Position numbers and translations under genes: made by a program. From NCBI GenBank assembly GCA_019751935.1, contig JAIEMR010000173.1:1-15712 (forward strand): a DNA stretch of 15,712 nt, in the 5' to 3' direction. This DNA is from Alphaproteobacteria bacterium. GTDB lineage: Bacteria; Pseudomonadota; Alphaproteobacteria; Paracaedibacterales; CAIULA01. The notes beneath the pieces are model-generated. The model worked only from the letters and a program-made list of their open reading frames with translations. It was not told the DNA's origin and did no database searches. This document shows positions 6,988 to 13,805 of the stretch, one piece after another. Within the stretch, counting starts at the first letter, position 1. Each line of letters opens with the position of its first letter.

Positions 6988-7674
6988 TTAAATTTGAGAT
7001 AAAAGCCCGCCATGCAACCTGACAACTTTATCCATCTTTTTTGCTAAATCAAGGTTATGGGTTGCAATCAAAGCTGACAACTTTGTTTGCCGTACAAGCA
7101 TCATCATTTCCTCAAATACTTTTTGAGCCGTTTCGTCATCTAGGTTACCCGTCGGTTCATCAGCTAATAAAATCTTTGGTTTATTAACAAGGGCCCTTGC
7201 GATTGCAACGCGTTGTTGCTCTCCTCCTGATAGCTTTTTAGGACGATGTGAAAGCCGATGAGAAAGCCCCATGCGATTTAAAATCTCTTCGGCCTTTTCA
7301 AGGGCTAATGCCCTACCTACCCCTGCAATTAACTGGGGAAGCATTACATTTTCAACCGCTGAAAACTCAGGCAACAGATGGTGAAATTGGTAAACAAATC
7401 CTGTGTATCTTTGCCTGAGACGGGTGCGAGCTTGATCATCAAGAGATTCGCAAACATGTTCTGCCATGCTGATCTTTCCAGCAGTGGGGGATTCAAGTAA
7501 TCCTGCAATTTGTAAAAGCGTCGTTTTTCCGGCGCCGCTGGATCCAACCAACGCAACGATCTCACCTGGGTTAATTTTTAAACTCACCCCTTTTAGGACA
7601 TGAACATCTTCTTCAGCCTGCTGAAAGGTACGGGTTATATTTTCAAGCTGCAAAGTTGGTAAAACGGAACTCAT
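6988..7674 (-). CDS. lolD: LolD, ATPase of the lipoprotein-releasing ABC transporter
   Basis: 228 residues of a single ABC ATPase domain: Walker A GSSGAGKT (44-51), Q-loop YQFHHLLPEFSAVENVMLP (95-113), signature LSGGEQ (148-153), Walker B ILLADEPTGNLD (168-179), and switch His in ATHN. The HHLLPEF stretch after the Q-loop is the feature that separates LolD from the closely related FtsE and MacB ATPases. In the LolCDE complex it powers the release of lipoproteins from the inner membrane to LolA. Usually lolC/E lies directly upstream; here the 251 bp upstream are intergenic, and the gene leads toward the PTS pair, so the membrane subunits must be encoded elsewhere. No clear Shine-Dalgarno precedes the ATG at 7674. 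Confidence 0.9.
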   Translation of the reverse strand: MSSVLPTLQLENITRTFQQAEEDVHVLKGVSLKINPGEIVALVGSSGAGKTTLLQIAGLLESPTAGKISMAEHVCESLDDQARTRLRQRYTGFVYQFHHLLPEFSAVENVMLPQLIAGVGRALALEKAEEILNRMGLSHRLSHRPKKLSGGEQQRVAIARALVNKPKILLADEPTGNLDDETAQKVFEEMMMLVRQTKLSALIATHNLDLAKKMDKVVRLHGGLLSQI

Positions 7675-7752
7675 AAAATGGAGCTTATTTTTAAAACACT
7701 ATGGGGGCTACTGTAGCACGAGGGTTTTATTTAATCCAGATATCCAGGCCTC

Positions 7753-7783
7753 TTGATTTGAATCACAATTTTACCTATATAAT
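7753..7783 (+). promoter_or_regulatory. Candidate promoter of the ABC-F gene
   Basis: TTGATT (7753-7758) and a perfect TATAAT (7778-7783) are separated by 19 bases, slightly long. Transcription would begin near 7790 and give a leader of about 135 bases. That leader contains both arms of the inverted repeat at 7824-7925. Confidence 0.45.
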
Positions 7784-7816
7784 GGAATAAATAACCCTAA
7801 TAAAGATTCTATAAGC

Positions 7817-7837
7817 ATGGATAAAATTTCTCGTTAG
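7817..7837 (+). CDS. Possible hexapeptide leader ORF (MDKISR)
   Basis: ATG GAT AAA ATT TCT CGT TAG. Its codons run exactly through the 5' arm (7824-7835) of the inverted repeat that would hide the ribosome-binding site of the ABC-F gene. A ribosome stalled here would keep the arm open. Leader peptides of this size control some ABC-F and erm genes, e.g. the hexapeptide leader of msrD. Shine-Dalgarno support is weak (AAAG about ten bases upstream). Treat it as a hypothesis. Confidence 0.25.
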   Translation: MDKISR

Positions 7838-7925
7838 CCCTAATGAACCAAGGGCAAAACCTACACCTTCACAGGTCTAAGATTTTTCAGGTTTTATACC
7901 CCCCCTTCCTTTAAACGAGAAATTT
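7824..7925 (+). promoter_or_regulatory. Structured leader RNA with SD-sequestering 12-bp inverted repeat
   Basis: AAATTTCTCGTT (7824-7835) is the exact reverse complement of AACGAGAAATTT (7914-7925). The second arm ends at the base before the ATG of the ABC-F gene and contains its only Shine-Dalgarno-like bases (GAGA). Between the arms lie two further hairpins: GCCCT/AGGGC (7837-7841 with 7851-7855) and AAAACCT/AGGTTTT (7856-7862 with 7889-7895, enclosing a small ACCT/AGGT stem). The whole would fold as a three-way junction and block translation until the 5' arm is occupied or melted. The pairing is directly visible. The regulatory role is inferred from the known attenuation of ABC-F resistance genes. 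Confidence 0.5.
7843..7914 (+). CDS. Possible 23-residue upstream ORF in the ABC-F leader
   Basis: ATG at 7843 opens a frame of 23 codons ending YPPFL and TAA (7912-7914), which touches the 3' arm of the inverted repeat and ends 11 bases before the ABC-F start. Its ATG lies in the loop of the GCCCT/AGGGC hairpin. The tandem prolines near its end are of the kind that slow ribosomes. No clear Shine-Dalgarno precedes it, so it may be chance; MDKISR at 7817 is the rival leader. Confidence 0.25.
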   Translation: MNQGQNLHLHRSKIFQVLYPPFL

Positions 7926-9548
7926 ATGTCGCAAACACTTCTTTTAGAACTCATTAATCTTGGGTATTCAACCCCCTTAAAAACTTGCTTTCAGGAATTC
8001 AATACTCGCATTCATAAAGGCGAGCGAATTGGCATCATTGGGCCTAATGGTTGTGGTAAATCGACTTTGCTTAAGCTTTTGCAAGATAAGTTTGAGCCAA
8101 ATTATGGATCTATCCTTAAAGCTCCAAAACTCTCCCTTGGATATCTGCCCCAAAATACAGTGGCTGAAGAAAACAAATATGTTTTTGATGTTGCAAGTGA
8201 ATATCTTCAAGATGTGTTAGATGATCTTAGGAAACTGGAAGAAATAGCATCCTCTTTCACAAAAGAAAATGCCGTTATTTATGAACAATTACTTGATCGT
8301 CTTACTGCGCAAGATGGTTTTTCGGCTCCAGCCTTTCTTGATTCCCTCTTGGATCAATTTAATTTGTTAAACTTTAAAAACAAACTTGTATCTAATTTAA
8401 GCGGCGGCCAAAGGATGCAATTGAATCTTGTGCGCCTTTTATCCAAAAGACCAAATATCCTGCTGCTCGATGAACCCACCAATCACCTTGATCAAACAAA
8501 TAGAAAAATCTTAATGGATTTTCTGATGAATTGGAAAAGTGCAGCGCTTGTTGTTTCGCATGACGTAGATCTTTTAAATCAATTTGCTGAAATAATCTGG
8601 TCATTTGAAGGGGGTAAAATCGTAACCTATAAAGGTAATTACGAATCCTATCAAATTTATAAAAGACAAGAAAACCAAAAAATTCTGCATAAACTAGAGG
8701 ATTTAAAAAGGCAAAAAAAGAAAATAACAAACAGCATCCAAGACGAGAGTCACAGAGCTTCTCAAAGCCGAAAAGCAAATGAAGGGGAAAATGATCGAAA
8801 ATTAAAAGGCGCAATGAAACTAAAAGGAAGCGCAACAATTGGAAAAAACACCAAGAATCTTAATCAACAAAAAGATACAATCCTAGAGGAACTGTCCGGC
8901 ATACGGCTGCCTGAAATTTTAAAGCCAAAATTTTCTGTTATTAATCAATCAAAGCATTCTTTGTCTATCTCCATCACTGAAGGCAAAGTTGGCTACGGGA
9001 ATGAGTGGATTTTAAAAGATCTCAATATTCAAATTTTCCAAGGAGAACGCATTGCAATAAGAGGCCTCAATGGCTGCGGTAAATCAACACTTTTTAGAGC
9101 AATTTTACAAAATCCCGATGTCTGCATAGCAGGAAATTGGTTTTTGCCACAAAAACACCTTTTGGGCTATTTAGACCAACACTATTCAACGCTTTGCCCA
9201 CATGAAACTGTAATGCAAAGCATTCAAAAGATAAAACCGATATGGCCTGATCCTGAGGTTAGAAAACATCTAAATGATTTCTTATTCCGAAAAAACGAAG
9301 AAATTTCTGCTTATACCTCTCATTTATCAGGAGGTGAACAGGCTCGCTTGTGTCTTGCTCAAATTGCGGCCTTTTCCCCTTCTCTTTTACTATTGGACGA
9401 AATAACAAATAACCTTGATCTTGAAGCAAAAGAACATCTTATCCATGTTTTAAATGCCTATAAAGGAACGCTTATTGTCATTTCACATGATGACATTTTC
9501 TTAAAACGGATCGGTGTTTTGCGTCACTTTGAATTAGGAACGCTCTAA
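7926..9548 (+). CDS. ABC-F family ATPase (ribosome-binding translation/resistance factor)
   Basis: 540 residues with two ABC domains and no membrane segment. Domain 1: Walker A GPNGCGKST (39-47), signature LSGGQ (158-162), Walker B LLLDEPTNHLD (about 178-188). Next comes a long, very Lys-rich linker (about 245-320) of the kind that reaches into the ribosomal P-site region. Domain 2: GLNGCGKST (380-388), LSGGEQ (467-472), and the variant Walker B LLLLDEITNNLD (about 484-497). ABC-F proteins bind the ribosomal E site and rescue stalled or drug-bound ribosomes. EttA, Uup and YheS are housekeeping members; others give resistance to macrolides, lincosamides or pleuromutilins. The DEITNNLD variant, the lack of an obvious EttA match, and the attenuator-like leader favour the resistance-type group, but this is not proven. 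Its 3' end overlaps the convergent EamA gene by 15 bp. Confidence 0.9.
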   Translation: MSQTLLLELINLGYSTPLKTCFQEFNTRIHKGERIGIIGPNGCGKSTLLKLLQDKFEPNYGSILKAPKLSLGYLPQNTVAEENKYVFDVASEYLQDVLDDLRKLEEIASSFTKENAVIYEQLLDRLTAQDGFSAPAFLDSLLDQFNLLNFKNKLVSNLSGGQRMQLNLVRLLSKRPNILLLDEPTNHLDQTNRKILMDFLMNWKSAALVVSHDVDLLNQFAEIIWSFEGGKIVTYKGNYESYQIYKRQENQKILHKLEDLKRQKKKITNSIQDESHRASQSRKANEGENDRKLKGAMKLKGSATIGKNTKNLNQQKDTILEELSGIRLPEILKPKFSVINQSKHSLSISITEGKVGYGNEWILKDLNIQIFQGERIAIRGLNGCGKSTLFRAILQNPDVCIAGNWFLPQKHLLGYLDQHYSTLCPHETVMQSIQKIKPIWPDPEVRKHLNDFLFRKNEEISAYTSHLSGGEQARLCLAQIAAFSPSLLLLDEITNNLDLEAKEHLIHVLNAYKGTLIVISHDDIFLKRIGVLRHFELGTL

Positions 9549-10403
9549 CTTAGCGAGGGCATAAGTTGCAAGAATAATAATTCCTGCCCCTATAAAGACT
9601 TTTGCTGAAGGAGTTTCGTTAAAAAACATAATACCTATTGGGATTGCCATCAAGAGTCTTGTGTATTCAAAAGGAGCCAAAAATGAAGGATCAGCATGTT
9701 TAAGGGCTTTTATATAAGAAAACTGAGATAAAATCCCAAAAAAACCAACACCAAGTAATAAAAGTGAATTATGTAAATCAGGCATTTTCCAATAAGGTAC
9801 TACTGCCACAGCTGCAAAAAAAACACTAAGGATATTTGTATAAGTTAAGATTGCGATTGTTGAATCCGTTTTTGAAAGGATTTTTGTACAAATCAGAGAA
9901 GAGCTCGCAAGGATATTTGCCAGTAAAAGCACATAAAATGCATTGTTTACAACCATAGTGTGGGGACTCACTATAACAAAGACACCAATATACCCTCCAA
10001 TGACCCCTATCCATTTAGCCAGCGTGAGCCTGTCTTTTAAAATAAGAGCAGCAAGAAGTATTGTCACAAGAGGCTCTGTAAACCCAATAGCTGTTGCTTC
10101 TGCCAAAGGTAAATGACGATAGGCATAGTACGTACATAATAAACCACTCGCATTAAAAAGCATTCTTAAGAAATGAAAAGAAAAGCGCTTTGTTTTTATT
10201 TTTTCCAAGCCTTCGGAGTAAATAAAAGGAAGCGTAAACATAAAACCAAAAGAACAACGAAAGAATACCAAAACAAAACTATTGATTTCGCTATCTAATC
10301 TTTTTGCTAAAGACATAGCCACTGTAATATTCAGTGCCCACATCAGCATAAAAAATATGCCTTTTGTTTTATTTTGCAAAAAATTGTTCAATAATGCGGA
10401 CAT
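9534..10403 (-). CDS. EamA/DMT-superfamily permease (RhaT/YdcZ-like), 10 predicted membrane helices
   Basis: 289 residues from ATG 10403. The protein is almost wholly hydrophobic and falls into two EamA halves, each of about five helices: the first starts at GIFFMLMWALNITVAMSLAKRL, and the second starts near NAFYVLLLANILASSSLICTKIL. The motifs LAEATAIGFTEPLVTILLAALILKDRL (first half) and ADPSFLAPFEYTRLLMAIPIGIMFFNETPS (second half) are the family hallmarks at the fourth and fifth helices of each repeat. Members export amino acids, metabolites or nucleotide sugars, or import S-adenosylmethionine in rickettsiae; the substrate is unknown here. The frame extends upstream to a TTG at 10439, but the ATG at 10403 starts right before the first conserved helix and is preferred. 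It overlaps the ABC-F gene tail by 15 bp. Confidence 0.87.
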   Translation of the reverse strand: MSALLNNFLQNKTKGIFFMLMWALNITVAMSLAKRLDSEINSFVLVFFRCSFGFMFTLPFIYSEGLEKIKTKRFSFHFLRMLFNASGLLCTYYAYRHLPLAEATAIGFTEPLVTILLAALILKDRLTLAKWIGVIGGYIGVFVIVSPHTMVVNNAFYVLLLANILASSSLICTKILSKTDSTIAILTYTNILSVFFAAVAVVPYWKMPDLHNSLLLLGVGFFGILSQFSYIKALKHADPSFLAPFEYTRLLMAIPIGIMFFNETPSAKVFIGAGIIILATYALAKLERS

Positions 10404-10471
10404 AATTTTGTGTTTGGCCTTGATCTGCACTTGAAACAAAATTGGCAGCCTTTATTTGGGTTGAGGATAAC

Positions 10472-10564
10472 AGAGTTTCATAAATTTGAAACACTCTTTT
10501 TGATATTTTTTCAAAAATATCCAAGACAAAACAAACAACATTTTAGATATGCGTTTTTTGCATA
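10472..10564. promoter_or_regulatory. Three consecutive hairpins in the EamA/ilvA intergenic region
   Basis: In the 261 bp between the EamA and threonine ammonia-lyase starts lie three inverted repeats. AGAGTTTCA (10472-10480) pairs with TGAAAC-A-CTCT (10487-10497, one bulge, followed by TTTT). GATATTTTT/AAAAATATC (10502-10521) is a perfect 9-bp arm with a two-base centre. TATGC/GCATA (10548-10564) is the third. The 10502 palindrome is the size of a repressor operator. The first looks like a terminator hairpin on the plus strand, though no plus-strand gene precedes it. Confidence 0.4.
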
Positions 10565-10594
10565 GTTTTTTTGCTTTTTTTAGCTCAAAAAAGA

Positions 10595-10623
10595 TTGCTT
10601 TAAACTTTCAGAGTCCGTATAAA
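10595..10623 (+). promoter_or_regulatory. Candidate sigma70 promoter of the threonine ammonia-lyase gene
   Basis: TTGCTT (10595-10600) and TATAAA (10618-10623) are spaced by exactly 17 bases and sit about 40 bases before the ATG. This is the best-spaced promoter-like pair in the window. Confidence 0.5.
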
Positions 10624-10664
10624 AATAGAATGTCTTTATAAATTGAGTTCTCAGAATACAGGAA

Positions 10665-11939
10665 ATGCCTCAAAAACAAGACCCTTCTTCACCTTCAGAT
10701 TTGATTACTAAAAATAATATTTTAGGACTCTTAACGTTAAAAGAAATACAAAAAGCATCTGCCAAATTACAAGGGATCGTGAGAAAGACTCCCATGATTG
10801 AAGCTCCCTGGATGAGCGAAGTGATTCAAGGAAAGGTTCATCTTAAGCTTGAAAACATGCAAATCACAGGCTCCTTTAAAGCAAGAGGAGCTTATATAAA
10901 ACTCTCTTCTTTAACAGATGAAGAAAAAGCACGAGGCGTCATTACCATGTCTGCCGGCAATCATGCCCAAGGCGTTGCTTATCATGCCCAGAAAATGGGG
11001 ATATCTGCCGTTGTGGTAATGCCCGAAGACACATCCATTGCAAAAGTTGAAAAAACGCGTCATTACGGAGCATCTGTTATTCTTCACGGAAAAAATATGA
11101 CAGAGTGCCGTGATTTTGTTATGCAACTTATCAAAAAGCATCATTACGTGCTGGTTCACCCTTTTGATGATCCCCAAGTGATCTGTGGTCAAGGTACTGC
11201 TGCTCTTGAGATGCTAGAAGATGTTCCAGATCTTGATGTTCTTCTTATTCCCGTGGGTGGGGGAGGCCTTGCAGCTGGAATGTGCATCGCTGCAAAAGCC
11301 ATTAATCCTAAAATCCATATTGTTGGCGTCCAATCTGCCTATTGTCCATCTGTTGCTCAGCTTTTATTTCCAAACACCGTACCCAGCCATCAACCCAAAC
11401 ACACCATTGCAGAAGGAATTGCTATTAAATTTCCTGGTGAATTATCGTTAGCTATTTTGCGTGAACATCTTGATGACTTTTTGGTTGTAGATGAATCTTA
11501 TATTGAGGAAGCCATTGAAGCACTTATGATGCAAAGTAAAATCGTCAGCGAAGGAGCTGGAGCCACTGGAGTTGCGGCTTTATTATATGGACCCCAACTT
11601 TTCAAAGGAAAAAAAGTCGGCGCTATTGTTTGCGGAGGCAACGTTGACCCCAGAATCCTCTCAAACATTTTGCTAAAAGGCATGGTTCAACACGGTAAGC
11701 TTATTCGCTTTAAAATTGAGATCAATGATGTCCCGGGAATTTTAGGACGTCTGACTCAAATTATTGGTAAAGCAGGCGGTAATATTTTTGAAATCAGCCA
11801 TCAACGTGTATTTGAACATGTGGCCGTAAAAATGGCTTTTATTCATGCGGTCATTGAAACAAGAGATGCAACTCATGCTGAGGAAATACGCAAAGCACTA
11901 ATAGCAGGGGGCTTTGAAGCTCAAATTATAGAAGGTTGA
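10665..11939 (+). CDS. ilvA: Threonine ammonia-lyase with C-terminal ACT domain
   Basis: 424 residues of fold-type II PLP enzyme. Visible are LKLENMQITGSFKARGA with the Schiff-base Lys72, MSAGNHAQG (95-103), the phosphate-binding PVGGGGLAAG loop (about 196-205) and VCGGNVDP near the end of the catalytic domain. A single ACT domain follows (about 350-424; IRFKIEINDVPGILGRLTQIIGKAGGNIFEISHQR). It deaminates threonine to 2-oxobutanoate, the first committed step to isoleucine or a catabolic route to propionate. The short single-ACT form is nearer to the TdcB-like or alternative ilvA class than to the long two-ACT biosynthetic E. coli IlvA. No isoleucine genes neighbour it, so catabolic use is possible. 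AGGA lies too close (two bases) to the ATG to be ideal. The 3' end overlaps the convergent bcp by 14 bp. Confidence 0.92.
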   Translation: MPQKQDPSSPSDLITKNNILGLLTLKEIQKASAKLQGIVRKTPMIEAPWMSEVIQGKVHLKLENMQITGSFKARGAYIKLSSLTDEEKARGVITMSAGNHAQGVAYHAQKMGISAVVVMPEDTSIAKVEKTRHYGASVILHGKNMTECRDFVMQLIKKHHYVLVHPFDDPQVICGQGTAALEMLEDVPDLDVLLIPVGGGGLAAGMCIAAKAINPKIHIVGVQSAYCPSVAQLLFPNTVPSHQPKHTIAEGIAIKFPGELSLAILREHLDDFLVVDESYIEEAIEALMMQSKIVSEGAGATGVAALLYGPQLFKGKKVGAIVCGGNVDPRILSNILLKGMVQHGKLIRFKIEINDVPGILGRLTQIIGKAGGNIFEISHQRVFEHVAVKMAFIHAVIETRDATHAEEIRKALIAGGFEAQIIEG

Positions 11940-12393
11940 GAATTTCTCCGGAATGTCCAGGAACTTTCACTTTCCTCCAAATTTGTCTCACCGTAAAATT
12001 CTCATCAATGTAAAAAGTTGATCTTTCAATCCCAAAATATTTACGGCCATACATAGATTTTTCCTTCCATACACCATACAGCTCACAAATTTTGCCGTCC
12101 GTATCTGTTAATAAAGGGAAATTAAGCTGATATTTATTTTTAAAATTTTGATGACGTTTTGTATCGTCCTTAGAAACTCCGATAACAACAGTATTTTTAA
12201 CTTTAAATTCTAGATTGTGATCTCTGAAAGCGCATGCCTGTGCTGTGCAGCCACTGGTGTCATCTTTTGGATAAAAATAAAGAATAATTTTTTTACCCTT
12301 CAAGCTTGATAAGGTAAAAAGATTCCCATCATCTGCAATCAATGAAAAATCAGGCGCTTGTTTATCCTGAAAAGGATCTACCAAAATAGCCAT
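11926..12393 (-). CDS. bcp: Thioredoxin-dependent thiol peroxidase (Bcp/PrxQ-type peroxiredoxin)
   Basis: 155 residues from ATG 12393. The motif YPKDDTSGCTAQACAFRD carries peroxidatic Cys49 and, five residues later, resolving Cys54, the pattern of the atypical two-Cys Bcp/PrxQ class. Also typical are the N-terminal APDFSL and YGVWKEKSMYGRKYFGIERSTFYID. It reduces hydrogen and alkyl peroxides with electrons from thioredoxin. The frame opens further upstream, but TAGGAG eight bases before ATG 12393 decides the start. That start lies inside the last codons of nhaD (16-bp overlap), so the two are translationally coupled. It is the last gene of the ftsY-amn-nhaD-bcp operon and is convergent with ilvA (14-bp overlap). 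Confidence 0.92.
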   Translation of the reverse strand: MAILVDPFQDKQAPDFSLIADDGNLFTLSSLKGKKIILYFYPKDDTSGCTAQACAFRDHNLEFKVKNTVVIGVSKDDTKRHQNFKNKYQLNFPLLTDTDGKICELYGVWKEKSMYGRKYFGIERSTFYIDENFTVRQIWRKVKVPGHSGEILNLL

Positions 12394-13805
12394 AAAGTCA
12401 CTCCTATAAAAAGAGGGAGAAGGATACAACAAGACCAACCCATGTACCCTAAAAAGCTGGGCATAACAATGCCGCTTTGCTTTGCAATCGACCGTACCAT
12501 AAAATTAGGAGCATTTCCAATATAGGTCATTGCCCCCATAAAGACAGCGCCTAAAGAAATAGCCATCAGTGTTTTAGCATGTGTTGTCATTAATATTTCA
12601 GGATTGCCGCCAGCCATTTTAAAGAAAATTAAATAGGTGGGTGCATTGTCCAAAAAAGCTGAAAATATCCCCGTTAGCCAAAAATAAATAAATGATTGAG
12701 GGCCCGTGTTGGTAAAATGCAATAAAGAAGAAAACGGCCCTGCTTCTCCGGCCCCTAGCATTATGCTCAGCGGAATCATTGTAATAAAAATAGCTGCAAA
12801 AACACGTGCAACCTCTAAGATCGGCCCCCATGAAAAATGCTGATGGTGATGAATAGAACTTGGTGTTGTACGGTATGAAATAAACGCAAAAATCAAAAGA
12901 ATGATATCTCGCAGGATATGGCTTGAAGAAACTTGTTGTCCTAATATCAAATAGGTTGGTAAACAATCAATAAAACTTGATCCGATGAGGACAATCAAAA
13001 CACCAACCAGTAAAATAATATTCGACTTTCCCTCTAAGGAAAATTTTCCCACCGGATGCTCAGCGGTAACTTTCACACTCTCTTTGCTTGCAAACCAAGA
13101 ATCGATACCATAATAAGCAATTAATAATGGACATACAGTCATTACAAAAGGTAGAGCTAGATTTCGAAATGGCCAAAAGAAATCAACCCCATTTAAATAT
13201 CCTAAAAACAAAGGCGGGTCGCCCAAGGGTGTTAAGCATCCGCCAATATTAGCAACGATAAAAATAAAAAAGATTATACTATGCACACGATAAGTTCTCC
13301 CCTGATTCATATGAATAAAAGGGCGCAACAAAAGCATAGCGGCGCCAGTGGTTCCAATCAGGCTTGCCAAAAGAGACCCTACAAAAAGAAAACTGGCATT
13401 TGAAAAAGGCGTCGCTTTGGCTTTTAAACGAATATGAAAACCACTGCCAATAATATAAAGAGTAGTCAACAAAATTATGAATGGTAGATACTCATGAACG
13501 GCAACCCCCAAAAGGGTTGATACTAAAAAATAACCCCCCAATATCTGCCATAACATACTAAGAGATAAAAATGTCCATCCGCTTAAGAAAACGTTTTCAA
13601 ATCGATGCCAAAGCTTAGGAGCTAAAAGAGGAAACAAAGCGATTGAAAGCAGCACACCTAAGAATGGAATGCTTGTATAGAAAGGCAGAATTAAAGAAAC
13701 CTCAGGCATATCACATCCAGCCCAAGCATTTGAAGAACATTCAAATGCAATGAGAGAAGTAATAACCTTTAAAAACATTGCATTTTTACCGGAAAGGTGG
13801 CTCAT
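12378..13805 (-). CDS. nhaD: NhaD-like sodium/proton antiporter (ion transporter superfamily)
   Basis: About 475 residues and roughly 11-12 hydrophobic segments. After a signal-like N-terminus (MFLKVITSLIAFECSSNAWA) come LFVGSLLASLIGTTGAAMLLLRPFI and NIGGCLTPLGDPPLFLGYL. These two re-entrant-loop regions are typical of NhaD and its relatives of the citrate-Mg-complex/arsenite (IT) superfamily; the second-half partners are SAFLDNAPTYLIFFKMAGG and MTYIGNAPNFMVRSIAKQSG. It should exchange Na+ or Li+ for H+ in the inner membrane. The frame opens at TTG 13808, but AAGAGG five bases before ATG 13805 favours that start; ATG 13778 is another option. The start overlaps the end of amn by about 20 bp, indicating coupling. 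A His-rich loop (SIHHHQHF) about two thirds along is unusual. Confidence 0.85.
   Translation of the reverse strand: MSHLSGKNAMFLKVITSLIAFECSSNAWAGCDMPEVSLILPFYTSIPFLGVLLSIALFPLLAPKLWHRFENVFLSGWTFLSLSMLWQILGGYFLVSTLLGVAVHEYLPFIILLTTLYIIGSGFHIRLKAKATPFSNASFLFVGSLLASLIGTTGAAMLLLRPFIHMNQGRTYRVHSIIFFIFIVANIGGCLTPLGDPPLFLGYLNGVDFFWPFRNLALPFVMTVCPLLIAYYGIDSWFASKESVKVTAEHPVGKFSLEGKSNIILLVGVLIVLIGSSFIDCLPTYLILGQQVSSSHILRDIILLIFAFISYRTTPSSIHHHQHFSWGPILEVARVFAAIFITMIPLSIMLGAGEAGPFSSLLHFTNTGPQSFIYFWLTGIFSAFLDNAPTYLIFFKMAGGNPEILMTTHAKTLMAISLGAVFMGAMTYIGNAPNFMVRSIAKQSGIVMPSFLGYMGWSCCILLPLFIGVTLWLFW

Noticed and set aside
8392..8838. 148-codon open frame on the minus strand
   Set aside because: It lies wholly inside the ABC-F gene, in the antisense direction across its signature, Walker B and linker motifs. 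The residues look like antisense coding and show no family motif.
10404..10439. TTG-started N-terminal extension of the EamA permease
   Set aside because: The 12 extra residues are polar and unlike the family, the start would be TTG without a Shine-Dalgarno, and the ATG at 10403 stands just before the first membrane helix.
12394..12438. Upstream extension of bcp
   Set aside because: The extra 15 codons lie inside nhaD. A strong TAGGAG in front of ATG 12393 and the family's usual N-terminus show that the shorter protein is right.
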